Assembly: GCF_001039275.2 (NCBI RefSeq) | Contig: NZ_CP030117.1 | Span: 2,005,501-2,069,500 of the forward strand | Direction of reading: 5' to 3' | Length of the DNA stretch: 64,000 nucleotides | Source: Brevibacillus brevis | GTDB taxonomy: Bacteria; Bacillota; Bacilli; Brevibacillales; Brevibacillaceae | Shown here: in pieces, positions 32,114 through 40,305 of the stretch | Layout: each line of letters begins with the position of its first letter | Position numbering within the stretch: position 1 is the stretch's first letter | The notes under the pieces: generated by a model | The model's database searches: none | What the model saw: only the letters and a program-made list of their open reading frames with translations | Told to the model about the DNA's origin: nothing | Position numbers and translations under genes: made by a program

Positions 32114-32617
32114 ATGTTTCAAGTTGGAGACAAGGTTTTTTATCCGATGCACGGGGCAGGCGTAATCGAGGCGATGGAGGAGAAAGAATTTCTGGGTGAA
32201 AAACACCTCTATTATGTGCTCAACATGCTGCTGAAAGAGTTAAACATCATGGTCCCGGTTGAAAAGATGTCCGCTCTTGGTATTCGAAAGGTGGTCGAAT
32301 CCGACATTCTGGAGAATGTATTGGCCGCCATGCGAGAGGGGCAACGCGACACCGCCTTGAATGCAGCGCAGCGCTACAAGCTTCATACAGAAAAAATGAA
32401 GAGTGGCGATATTTACGAGCAATCTGAGGTCATTCGCGATTTGGTTGGTATGAGTAAAGAAAAAGTATTGGGAACGAGTGACAAAGTGATGCTGGATAAT
32501 GCGCAGCAGCTCCTCATTAGTGAGATTGAATTGGTAAAAGACGTAGATACGGAACAGGCAACAGAAATGCTAAAGCAAGCTGTATGCCCGGAAGAAATGT
32601 CTGAGATTGTCCCATAA
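32114..32617 (+). CDS. CarD-like RNA polymerase-binding protein
   Basis: 167 residues starting MFQVGDKVFYPMHGAGVIEA behind AGGAGGTGG. The first 60 residues are the Tudor-like RNAP-interaction domain (YYVLNMLLKELNIMVPVEKM); the rest is the helical domain (VIRDLVGMSKEKVLGTSDKV). CarD/CdnL proteins bind the beta subunit and stabilise open promoter complexes. In Bacilli, short CarD homologues (YdeB type) are poorly characterised. It has an own promoter and a terminator. Confidence 0.85.
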   Translation: MFQVGDKVFYPMHGAGVIEAMEEKEFLGEKHLYYVLNMLLKELNIMVPVEKMSALGIRKVVESDILENVLAAMREGQRDTALNAAQRYKLHTEKMKSGDIYEQSEVIRDLVGMSKEKVLGTSDKVMLDNAQQLLISEIELVKDVDTEQATEMLKQAVCPEEMSEIVP

Positions 32618-32640
32618 ATATTGTCCATACAAGGGAAGTA

Positions 32641-32677
32641 AGGGGAGTGATTGTTACTGCAATCGCCCCCTTTTTTT
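32641..32677 (+). terminator. Rho-independent terminator
   Basis: GGGGAGTGATTG, loop TTACT, GCAATCGCCCCC and seven Ts. Confidence 0.9.
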
Positions 32678-32686
32678 GTATGTGCG

Positions 32687-33655
32687 TTAGAGCGGCAAGA
32701 CATGATCCAGTGAGAATTCTTGGCGACTGGCAAAGTGCTGGTATCCAGCGCGTAAAAAGGCTTTGGCCATTGGCGTGTTTTTTACATCGGTATCTGCGCG
32801 AATGGATGTTTCTCCTGCTAGAACAAGAACGTCTGTGGCTTGCTTCAGCAATCGATCAATATAGCCGTGTCCTCTTTGCTCGGGGAGAACACCTATGTAT
32901 CCAATCGTAGCAAAGGTAGGGCTGACCGTAGGCATCAAAAATCCAATGAGCTCATTTTTTTCTGTATAGGCAAGCTGCCACCATTCCGGTTCGTATTTCA
33001 TTTGCTGTAAATCCTGGAACATTTCCTGTGCTTGGACTAGAGGGCCTTTTTCCATGCGCTCCTCTGTAATTTGTTGATCATAGGTGAATTGCGAGACGCG
33101 CATGATGGCATCCACAAATGCAGCTTCGCCAACCTCAGGAAGACTGCGGTAGACGATCAGATCATGCGCTTTGTTTGACGGTATAGCAGTTGCATCAATC
33201 GGAGCATGCCATTCAAAGCGGTTTGTTTCCCGGCTAATTCGGAAGCCGAGTGCCTCCAGTACATTTCTTCGCTCTTGGTGATCCGTTTGCCATTGGGGAG
33301 AGGAGGAAGGTGAATCCAGGACGTAGCCGATTTTCTCCGAAAGATTTCCTGCCATGAGTGTAAAGACTTCGCGTAAAAAATGAGCTCCAAGCGAAGGACA
33401 TTCTGTTTCTTTCCATGGAAGCTCCCACAATACCAAATCAGTCGCTTGATTACTGCCAGGCAATGTCCAGAAGGCAAGACGACCAGTGATCTCACCTTGT
33501 ACCTCCAGAATAAAGCACCAGTCCTGACGCATGGCTCCTCGTGCGAACATTTTGTCGAGGTAAGCAGCTATATCATCCCGAACGGATGCAGGGTGGTTCG
33601 GGAAGGCAAGAAATGCAGGTAAATCCTCCGAGTGGATACGGCGAACGGTGATCAT
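32687..33655 (-). CDS. Two-domain GNAT acetyltransferase
   Basis: 322 residues from MITVRRIHSEDLPAFLAF. The second GNAT domain shows IGYIGVLPEQRGHGYIDRLL (acetyl-CoA loop) and AFLRAGYQHFASR; the N-terminal domain is a degenerate GNAT fold (CFILEVQGEITGRLAFWTLP). Such tandem GNATs often act on small amines or antibiotics; substrate unknown. The start is the second ATG because AAAGGAG is too near the first. An inverted repeat stands in its promoter (33671-33706). Confidence 0.75.
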   Translation of the reverse strand: MITVRRIHSEDLPAFLAFPNHPASVRDDIAAYLDKMFARGAMRQDWCFILEVQGEITGRLAFWTLPGSNQATDLVLWELPWKETECPSLGAHFLREVFTLMAGNLSEKIGYVLDSPSSSPQWQTDHQERRNVLEALGFRISRETNRFEWHAPIDATAIPSNKAHDLIVYRSLPEVGEAAFVDAIMRVSQFTYDQQITEERMEKGPLVQAQEMFQDLQQMKYEPEWWQLAYTEKNELIGFLMPTVSPTFATIGYIGVLPEQRGHGYIDRLLKQATDVLVLAGETSIRADTDVKNTPMAKAFLRAGYQHFASRQEFSLDHVLPL

Positions 33656-33670
33656 GCAAGTCATCTCTCC

Positions 33671-33706
33671 TTTGTAACTATCTAAGTTAATTTCGTTAGT
33701 TACAAA
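33671..33706. promoter_or_regulatory. Perfect inverted repeat, likely operator
   Basis: TTTGTAACTA, 16-base spacer, TAGTTACAAA. The arms flank the probable core promoter of the acetyltransferase gene and end in its ribosome site region. This is typical of a dimeric repressor such as a MarR or TetR protein. Confidence 0.6.
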
Positions 33707-33806
33707 AGGATTTTACCAAAATGTTCTGTGAATCGTCAATCGCGGTCTTTGTAGGAAAAGAGGAAGGGGAGGGAGTAAACTGACGGCTCCCTCGTTTGCT
33801 TCAGTG

Positions 33807-34874
33807 TTATTCAATCAATACGCCCCGCGACCTGCCTATGATACGGATGGCGCGATTCCACAGCAACTGGAGCTTTTTTCTCTGTAGGGGTCGCACATAC
33901 AGATCAGGGCTTTTTAGATACGAACGCATGGGGATGACACGAAAGCGTATACGCCCTTGACTTACGTAGCGTTGCGAAAACGTCGGGATGACCGAAATTT
34001 GCTCGAGTGAAATCTGATTCCGCTCATCCTTCTCGACAGTAAATCGCAGGATTGCTCCGCACTGAGATTGATCAAACGAGAGCATTTTCTCTGATGTGAA
34101 ATTGCCCAAAGAATACGCGACTAGTGTTTGTCTCTTTGTTCCGTGAGCAGTCGTGATACTCGGGGTGACAACAGGCTGCAGTACATGAGGGTGAGCCCCA
34201 AGGATGACATCAGCTCCGTTGTCAAGCAGGCTTTGTACGAGATGTCGTTGGCGAGTCGTCGGTGTATAGCGGAATTCAATCCCAAAGTGTAGGGAAATGA
34301 TCACGACATCGACGAGAGGACGGACTTTTCTCAGGTCGGATAATATCGTGTCAAGATGAAGAAGTCGGACCATCCATGGCGTATGAGCGGGGATCACCTG
34401 CTTGTTTGTCCCGTAGGTGTACGCAAGCATGGCGATGCGAATACCGTTTACCTCCTTGATCAAGAAGGTATTTGCCTCCTCAAGGCTTCGATAGGTTCCG
34501 GTATGAGCAAGCTTGTATCGATCCAAAACATCAAGGGTTCGGCATAGTCCGGTTACTCCGCCATCCAGACAGTGGTTATTCACTGTCGTCAATACGTCAA
34601 AGCCAGATGCTTTCAAGTCCCGAGCCAATTCATCTGGACAGTTGAAGCGAGGGTAACCGGTTCGTGCCGAACCGATTTGATAGGGCTGCGCCTTCCCGGA
34701 AAAGGTGGTTTCTAAATTGCCAATCGTGAGATCTGTCGCTGAGAGAATCGGTGTCACGGGGTGAAACATATCCGTAAAAGAGAATTGATCTGTACCAGGC
34801 AGTCTGGCAGTTGCCACCTGCTCTTTCCACATCAGGATGTCGCCTACAGCGGCGATGGTGGCCTTCTTTTTCAT
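33807..34874 (-). CDS. CapA-type metallophosphoesterase
   Basis: 355 residues from MKKKATIAAVGDILMWKEQV behind GGGAGG. CapA motifs: AVGDILM, TIGNLETTFSG, TVNNHCLDGG, SLHFGIEFRYTP, GAHPHVLQPV, and YSLGNFTSE. CapA/PgsA proteins take part in poly-gamma-glutamate synthesis or wall-polymer anchoring. No signal peptide, unlike PgsA. A Mur ligase-like gene starts 157 bases away on the other strand, a pairing that recalls CapB/CapA, but the ligase is MurF-like and not CapB. Confidence 0.8.
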   Translation of the reverse strand: MKKKATIAAVGDILMWKEQVATARLPGTDQFSFTDMFHPVTPILSATDLTIGNLETTFSGKAQPYQIGSARTGYPRFNCPDELARDLKASGFDVLTTVNNHCLDGGVTGLCRTLDVLDRYKLAHTGTYRSLEEANTFLIKEVNGIRIAMLAYTYGTNKQVIPAHTPWMVRLLHLDTILSDLRKVRPLVDVVIISLHFGIEFRYTPTTRQRHLVQSLLDNGADVILGAHPHVLQPVVTPSITTAHGTKRQTLVAYSLGNFTSEKMLSFDQSQCGAILRFTVEKDERNQISLEQISVIPTFSQRYVSQGRIRFRVIPMRSYLKSPDLYVRPLQRKKLQLLWNRAIRIIGRSRGVLIE

Positions 34875-35031
34875 TCGCTTCACCTCCCTTGCTACTCTAT
34901 TCCAGAAGTCGTCCGTCTGATTTGGATAGTAGCGGAACGTTTTCATAGATAATGGTCTATACAGGCTGTCTATGTCGTTCATACAATAGGAAAGCTGATC
35001 GAGAGAAGAACGAGGCAAAGGGGTGATGCCC

Positions 35032-36201
35032 GTGAAAAAGAAGAGAAGAGCTGCTGTACCGGTAAAGACACTGATTCTCGACAAGCCGGTTATCGCCGTG
35101 ACGGGAAGCGCAGGGAAGACCACAACAAAGGAAATGATCTACACCATCCTGAATCTACGCATGCCCACATATAAATCGATGTACAACAAGAACTTCCTGG
35201 GAAATACAAGAGCGCATACCAAAAGAATTCGGGACGAGCACAAGGCCGCAGTGCTTGAGTATGGAATTTATCGAAGCGGTCATTTGCGACAGCACTGCAA
35301 AATCATCCAGCCATCTATGGGAGTCATTACGAATATTGGCACGGCTCATATTGGAAATTTTGGCGGTGATGCTAGGCAGCTGGCGTTAGCAAAAACGGAG
35401 TTAATTCGTCATATGAAACCCACGGGAACCATTTTTCTGAATTGGGATTGTCCCTATTCTCGCGAGTTTATTCAACAGCCTTACCTGGGTTCGTTCATGG
35501 GAAAAATCGTGACATTTGGCAAGGAGCATGAGGCGGACTATAAGGCGGGGCGAACGAAAATAGAAGGCAATGGGTTTCGATTCGAATGTTCTTTGCGTGG
35601 AGAAAAGGAGTCATTTTTTGTTCCTATTCCTGGCGAGCATAATTTATACAACGCATTGGCTGCTATCGCAGTCGCACATACGATGGGGATTCCCGTCGAT
35701 GACATTCGTCACGGGTTAAGTCAGTTTCGCGGACAGCGAAAACGTCTTACCAGCTATCGACTCGCGAATAACATTCAGGTGCTGGATGATACCTTTAGTT
35801 CGAATCCGGATGCGGCCAAGGCAGCGATTGATGTGTTAAGCCAGGTCGGGCATACCACAAAGATCGCCGTGCTCGCCAGCATGCTGGAAATGGGCAAATA
35901 CGACGTGAAAGGTCATGAGGATGTCGGGAAATATTTGAGTCAAAAAAATGTAGACTATTTATATACGCTGGGAAGTAGTGCTAGGTATATTGCAAGAGCA
36001 GCGATTCGCTCCGGATTTCCGGCAAATCGGGTGAGACATTGCTTGAGTAAGGCAGGCTTGCATCGGCGTCTAGCAAAACAACTGCAGCCAAATACAGCCT
36101 TTCTCGTAAAAGGATCAAATCGGTTGAAAATGGGAGAGACTGTGCAATTTTTGTGCAGGGTTACAGCCCATCAAAGTAATCGAAACACTGGGAAAGGATA
36201 A
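35032..36201 (+). CDS. MurF-like Mur ligase
   Basis: 389 residues. P-loop VIAVTGSAGKTTTKEMIYTI, then MYNKNFLGNTRAHTKRI, VLEYGIYRSGHLRQHCKIIQ and central LTSYRLANNIQVLDDTFSSN with VLASMLEMGKYDVKGHEDVG. MurF adds D-Ala-D-Ala to the wall precursor. This protein is shorter than housekeeping MurF (about 450) and lacks the usual N-terminal UDP-MurNAc-binding domain. So it is a Mur ligase homologue for another amide-bond step. GTG start after AAAGGGGTGA. Divergent from capA. Confidence 0.8.
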   Translation: MKKKRRAAVPVKTLILDKPVIAVTGSAGKTTTKEMIYTILNLRMPTYKSMYNKNFLGNTRAHTKRIRDEHKAAVLEYGIYRSGHLRQHCKIIQPSMGVITNIGTAHIGNFGGDARQLALAKTELIRHMKPTGTIFLNWDCPYSREFIQQPYLGSFMGKIVTFGKEHEADYKAGRTKIEGNGFRFECSLRGEKESFFVPIPGEHNLYNALAAIAVAHTMGIPVDDIRHGLSQFRGQRKRLTSYRLANNIQVLDDTFSSNPDAAKAAIDVLSQVGHTTKIAVLASMLEMGKYDVKGHEDVGKYLSQKNVDYLYTLGSSARYIARAAIRSGFPANRVRHCLSKAGLHRRLAKQLQPNTAFLVKGSNRLKMGETVQFLCRVTAHQSNRNTGKG

Positions 36202-36261
36202 AAGAGTGGGGACGCCTGCGGGGTGGCGGACAAGGGATTTATATACAGGCTATTGCGGAAA

Positions 36262-36315
36262 AAATAGGTGAATGACGGCGGGCAAACGCACATACCATCT
36301 GTGCGTTTGCTGCAT
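36262..36315. terminator. Hairpin after the Mur ligase gene
   Basis: GGCAAACGCACA and TGTGCGTTTGC pair; a short ATTTCC tail gives weak terminator character. Confidence 0.5.
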
Positions 36316-36349
36316 TTCCTATAGGGAGACTAGTAGGAGGTGACACGTC

Positions 36350-36700
36350 ATGTCATATCAATTTCCCCCTGGCGGCCGAGATGGTTCTCCAGATTTTCCA
36401 GGCTCCCCTGGTTCCCCCGGTTCACCAGGAGGTTTTCCCCCTCCGCCACCAGGTCCTCCACCGAGTAGGACGCCAAGTGCACCGGGAGCAAGAGGATATG
36501 GGGGAACACGCCGGATTGATGCTGGCGGATTCTATCCCTGCTTATATCGTTACACGTACGTTTGGCTGAAAAATGGTCGCTCTTTCTGGTTTTACCCCGT
36601 CTATGTCAGTCGTCACTCTGTAACTGGATACCGCTGGAATGGATATCGTTGGGAGTATTACGGGACAGACTTGAATCGAATCGCCTATTTTACCTGCTAA
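36350..36700 (+). CDS. Collagen-like, aromatic-rich small protein
   Basis: 116 residues, strong AGGAGGTGACACGTC ribosome site. Residues 5-50 are Gly/Pro rich with GSPGSPGSPGG and a PPPPPGPPP run. The C-terminal part PCLYRYTYVWLKNGRSFWFY, then RWNGYRWEYYGTDLN and FTC, is aromatic with two Cys. This layout (flexible collagen-like arm plus aromatic domain) is known among spore-coat and exosporium proteins of Bacillales. Not named; a coat or surface role is an inference. Confidence 0.65.
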   Translation: MSYQFPPGGRDGSPDFPGSPGSPGSPGGFPPPPPGPPPSRTPSAPGARGYGGTRRIDAGGFYPCLYRYTYVWLKNGRSFWFYPVYVSRHSVTGYRWNGYRWEYYGTDLNRIAYFTC

Positions 36701-36716
36701 CCGAATTTACGAGCAA

Positions 36717-36752
36717 AACGGCCATTCCTTGGGAGGATGGCCGCTTTATTTT
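36717..36752 (+). terminator. Rho-independent terminator
   Basis: CGGCCAT, loop, ATGGCCG, then CTTTATTTT; also serves the converging gene. Confidence 0.8.
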
Positions 36753-36758
36753 GCATTC

Positions 36759-37532
36759 TTATTTTATGGAAAGTGAAAAATCTTTGTGATCATGAATGTC
36801 TCCCTTTTCCACATGGACCTTCACTGTATAATCTCCAGCAGTAGGGAACTGTACGTTGCCTTCATACTGACCAGCCGCCGTTTCCGTTGCATCGACGAAG
36901 CTGTGCTTTTGGTCAGTTCCCCGCCAGAACTCGAACTTGACTGTTGCTTTGTCCAACGCTTTGTTGTCTTTCATGAGATGAACGGTGAGAGCAGTTGGTG
37001 TTGCTACTTGAATATTGTCGGCTGGAGAGAAATGATAATCAACGGTTTCCCCATTCGCGTGACCTGCCGCCCCATGATCATGTGACTGACCTGCGTTAGC
37101 TGGAGGTGCGGATGGCGTCGTCCCAGGCGTCTCACCAGCCTTGCTGTTTACGGTAAAAGGTGTCTTCTGCATATTGTGGAAATCACGTGCCGTTACATGG
37201 TAGTAGACAAAATAAGAGCCTGGCTCGCTAATGATTTGTTGGGCCGTGTAGATACCGTCTCCTTGCAGCGAAGCCGGGATCGTTTCATGCTTTTCTTGCC
37301 CATCTTTCCACCATTCGAACTTCACTTCCTTGGCGTCATCCACGGGTTGGCCATCTTGCGTAACTTTAACGGAGAAGGTAACGGTGTCGCCCGCTACAAG
37401 CTCCTTTGGTTCCAATGTAAAGGCAGCCTCAACGGGAGCTCCGGGTTGAAAAGCTTGTTGCTCGTTCTCTTTTCCACAAGCGGCTAAAAGGAGCATAAGC
37501 ATGGATAAGAGCAGAATCATCGTACGTTTCAT
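36759..37532 (-). CDS. Lipoprotein with two YtkA-like domains
   Basis: 257 residues. Lipobox LLLAACG near residue 19. Two related Ig-like YtkA domains: VEAAFTLEPKELVAGDTVTF ... GSYFVYYHVTARDFHNM, and TALTVHLMKDNKALDKATVK ... GDYTVKVHVEKGDIHDH. A linker with SHDHGAAGHANGE is His rich and may bind copper. It lies six bases downstream of sco and ends the ctaG-sco operon, pointing to a copper-delivery role in cytochrome oxidase assembly. Confidence 0.8.
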   Translation of the reverse strand: MKRTMILLLSMLMLLLAACGKENEQQAFQPGAPVEAAFTLEPKELVAGDTVTFSVKVTQDGQPVDDAKEVKFEWWKDGQEKHETIPASLQGDGIYTAQQIISEPGSYFVYYHVTARDFHNMQKTPFTVNSKAGETPGTTPSAPPANAGQSHDHGAAGHANGETVDYHFSPADNIQVATPTALTVHLMKDNKALDKATVKFEFWRGTDQKHSFVDATETAAGQYEGNVQFPTAGDYTVKVHVEKGDIHDHKDFSLSIK

Positions 37533-37538
37533 GTTGGA

Positions 37539-38150
37539 TTACCCTTCCTTCTTCAATTTCAACAGTTCCTGATAAATTTGTTCGGGATCGAAATCGTCAC
37601 CCATGCCGAATTTTTGAATGACGGCATTGTTATCATCCACGAGATATGTACTCGATGTATGAGAGATAAATCCATCATCCATCTTATTGGCAAAAAAGCC
37701 AAGCGAATTTGTAACCGTTTTGATCGTTTCGTCATCACCTCGAAGCAGGGTCCAGCCTTGTTCTTGAATCCCCAATTGCTTGGCATAGTAGCGCATGACC
37801 TCAGGGGTGTCGTTTTGCGGATCAATCGTGATGGTCAAAAACTCAACGTCTTGCCCCATCAAGTTTGCTTCGAGCAAGCGCTTTTGCAACTGAACCATTT
37901 TTACCGTTGTCGTGGGACAAATATCCGGGCAACGGGTATAAATCAGCTCCACTAAGCGAAACGTTTTCTTTTGCGGTGCTAGCGAATAGGATTGTCCATC
38001 GATGGTTTGCAGAGTCACATCAGGTAATTTCGCCTGGGCGTTTTTGGGCCCGAACCAAACCCAAGAAGCGACAAGAGCAACAAGGACAAGGACGGGTAAC
38101 AACAAGAGCAACCGTCGGATTCGAATAGCAGTAGCAGGGGCGATATTCAC
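37539..38150 (-). CDS. sco: SCO1/SenC-type copper chaperone
   Basis: 203 residues. N-terminal membrane anchor (LLLLLPVLVLVALVASWVWF), then thioredoxin-fold domain. The copper-binding Cys pair is in YTRCPDICPTTTVKMVQ and the His in GFISHTSSTYLVD. Sco carries copper to the Cu-A centre of cytochrome c oxidase. GTG start behind AAAGGAGGCGCC. Upstream is ctaG, downstream a YtkA-like lipoprotein. Confidence 0.9.
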   Translation of the reverse strand: MNIAPATAIRIRRLLLLLPVLVLVALVASWVWFGPKNAQAKLPDVTLQTIDGQSYSLAPQKKTFRLVELIYTRCPDICPTTTVKMVQLQKRLLEANLMGQDVEFLTITIDPQNDTPEVMRYYAKQLGIQEQGWTLLRGDDETIKTVTNSLGFFANKMDDGFISHTSSTYLVDDNNAVIQKFGMGDDFDPEQIYQELLKLKKEG

Positions 38151-38184
38151 GTGTGTGTGGCGCCTCCTTTCTGATTCTTTTTGG

Positions 38185-39054
38185 CTATGGTGTCATGAGG
38201 CCGTCCTCTTCCTGATTCTTTTCTTTTCGATACCAGGTAGAGAAGATGTAAGCCAGGACGACTCCATACGTTAGCTCCTGCATGAGCTTCATTACTATTC
38301 CGCCCAGCCGTTGATCCTCCAGAGGGAGCAGTGGAACGGCGAACATCGATTTGTCGATCGGCGTGGAAAAGAATGGAGCGCAGAGCATGGACGGACCGTC
38401 TACATATGTCGTATACAACGGTGTTGCTGAAAAAATAATCAGTGCGCATGCAGGCGTAATCAAAACACCGTTAGCAAAGATGTAGGCAAGCTTTTGCAGT
38501 TCGGACAGACGGTGAATTTCCGGTATCGGTGCGACAACAGGCATCCACATCAAAATCGCAGTCACCAGCAGCAGTAAATGAATCAAATTATGCAGGGCCA
38601 GGTTGTTCATTGCCAAGTCTAAAATAACTGGCATATGGTAAAACGAGAACAGGGCATTGAACATGAGAATAGCAGGTATTGGGTGACTCGCTATGCGCAT
38701 GAACAGCTTGAGCCCCCGACGATAGAACAGGCCGCGGATCAACCATGACGGGGTCCCTGCCAAGAGCAGCAAGGGCATTACGAGATAGAGTAACGATTGT
38801 TGCAGCATGTGGGCGCTAAACAAAAAATGCCCAGCCACGTTCAAAGGACTCCCCATACTAAAGTAAAAACCAATTAAGCCGAGAGTGAAAAAAGTCTTTT
38901 GCTTTCGTGTAACAGGTGTGGAATCTTGAAAAGTTTGGCGTAATGGTCCGGTCAGCGAGAAATAAGCCAGACCGATCAAGAAGGTCAAAAGAATCAGCTC
39001 TGGATTCCATGTCGCCCGAAAGCCAAAGGTTTCAGTGAAATAAGTGAGGGTCAT
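38185..39054 (-). CDS. ctaG: Cytochrome c oxidase assembly factor CtaG
   Basis: 289 residues with about seven helices. The family shows LIGFYFSMGSPLNVAGHFLF, SAHMLQQSLLYLVMPLLLLA, LFSFYHMPVILDLAMNN and MWMPVVAPIPEIHRLS. CtaG of Bacillus type is needed for caa3 oxidase assembly (Cu centre). First gene of the minus-strand ctaG-sco-ytkA operon. Ends in the acidic tail KEKNQEEDGLMTP. Confidence 0.9.
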   Translation of the reverse strand: MTLTYFTETFGFRATWNPELILLTFLIGLAYFSLTGPLRQTFQDSTPVTRKQKTFFTLGLIGFYFSMGSPLNVAGHFLFSAHMLQQSLLYLVMPLLLLAGTPSWLIRGLFYRRGLKLFMRIASHPIPAILMFNALFSFYHMPVILDLAMNNLALHNLIHLLLLVTAILMWMPVVAPIPEIHRLSELQKLAYIFANGVLITPACALIIFSATPLYTTYVDGPSMLCAPFFSTPIDKSMFAVPLLPLEDQRLGGIVMKLMQELTYGVVLAYIFSTWYRKEKNQEEDGLMTP

Positions 39055-39187
39055 GCGATTACCTCCGTTTTCAAGGATTATCCCCAGTACTCATTATAGG
39101 CAAATAACTGGAAAAGCCTAATGACTCGTTCGGGCTATTTCTTCCAAGAGAACGGAATTCTTCACATATTTGTCACGTATGTCCAAT

Positions 39188-39226
39188 ATAAAAGAGCCTC
39201 CCGCAAAGAATTGTGGGAGGCTACCA
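39188..39226 (-). terminator. Terminator after bdbD
   Basis: AGCCTCCCACAA ... TTGCGGGAGGCT followed by CTTTTAT on the minus strand. Confidence 0.85.
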
Positions 39227-39230
39227 AATG

Positions 39231-39701
39231 TTATGATTTTTTCTGCTCTTCCAACCAAGCTTTCCATTCGCTTGCTTCACGTCCACCGACGAGTCGAGCT
39301 ACTTCCTTGCCGCCCTTGTAATGAACGAGGGTCGGAGTGAATTCGATGTTGTATTCACCATAGCTGGCGTTAAATTCTAGCAAATTGAGCTTTTTCATAT
39401 CGATGTCCAAGCTTTTCACGATCGGTACAAGGACGGGGGTAGTTGCTTTGCAATGCTCACAAACCGGGCTGTAAAAGTAAACAAACGCGTCTTCCTGATT
39501 ATCGAGTTTACCTTTGAGCTCATTAGGCATAATGAGATTATCGTACAGCGGGTCACTCAATTGTTCGAGAGTAGCGGGGTGCAAATTGGCTTTACCATAA
39601 GGGTTTCCTTCCGCAAGCTGACGGTTCGAAATGTCAGCGTACACGATCGCACCGATCAGGATCGCAGCCACAAGGATGGATAGAAAGATGACTTTTTTCA
39701 T
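39231..39701 (-). CDS. Membrane-anchored thiol-disulfide oxidoreductase (BdbD-like)
   Basis: 156 residues. N-terminal anchor VIFLSILVAAILIGAIVYAD. Thioredoxin active site YSPVCEHCKATTPVLV, and FTPTLVHYKGGKEVARLVGG with the cis-Pro loop. Acts outside the membrane to form or break disulfides. Two bases from bdbC upstream, so a DsbA/DsbB-like pair. The CEHC motif is more reducing or thioredoxin-like than classic DsbA (CPHC); the sequence is closer to thioredoxin than to B. subtilis BdbD. Confidence 0.8.
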   Translation of the reverse strand: MKKVIFLSILVAAILIGAIVYADISNRQLAEGNPYGKANLHPATLEQLSDPLYDNLIMPNELKGKLDNQEDAFVYFYSPVCEHCKATTPVLVPIVKSLDIDMKKLNLLEFNASYGEYNIEFTPTLVHYKGGKEVARLVGGREASEWKAWLEEQKKS

Positions 39702-39704
39702 GAA

Positions 39705-40133
39705 TCATTTCTCCTTTGCATTTTTCATAACGATGACAAGCAGGATGCTGATCAAGGTGAAGGCAATGAGTGCAAGGAACGGAATTGTGATAAAGCCTAG
39801 CCAGTTAATATAGTCCGTGTTGCATGGCACAATGCCGCAAGCGCTACCGAGATCTTGCAGGGCAGGTATTTTTTGAATCGAGTAATGATACAGCGATGTG
39901 AGTCCTCCTATGATGGAGAGAATCAAGGCGTACGACGCGATCTTGTCATCTTTCTTCGCGGTGGCCACTCCGAGTAAGATGACGAGCGGGTACATCAAGA
40001 TTCGCTGGTACCAGCACAGGTCACACGGTATGTACTTTAACACCTCTGAAAAAAACAAACTGCCTCCTGTTGCGATCAGGGAGACTCCCCAAGCGGCAAA
40101 CATGGCTTGTTCCACGATTTGCTGACGTTTCAT
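39705..40133 (-). CDS. bdbC: DsbB-like quinone oxidoreductase BdbC
   Basis: 142 residues, the size of BdbC. Four helices. First periplasmic Cys pair in IPCDLCWYQRILMYP; second pair in LGSACGIVPCNTDYINWLGF. BdbC reoxidises its partner thioredoxin using menaquinone. Start ATG lies behind GAGGTG. The partner is the thioredoxin-fold gene just downstream. Neighbouring oxidase-assembly genes suggest a role in maturing exported heme/copper proteins or competence proteins. Confidence 0.9.
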   Translation of the reverse strand: MKRQQIVEQAMFAAWGVSLIATGGSLFFSEVLKYIPCDLCWYQRILMYPLVILLGVATAKKDDKIASYALILSIIGGLTSLYHYSIQKIPALQDLGSACGIVPCNTDYINWLGFITIPFLALIAFTLISILLVIVMKNAKEK

Positions 40134-40305
40134 ATAAACACCTCGTCCATATCTTAACATATTACAAATCGAAAGTAGATTATAAAAAGTAATAATTTGT
40201 TGAACGAATGGGCTTGTCTCCCGCATCATACTGGATGCACTACCCGATGCGCTTGCAGCAGGTAGGAGCACCAGTGCGAAAGCTCCCAGTTTTCCCCGAG
40301 CACGA

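Noticed and set aside
36759..37487. Plus-strand frames opposite the YtkA-like lipoprotein
   Set aside because: The minus-strand lipobox and repeated domain are decisive.
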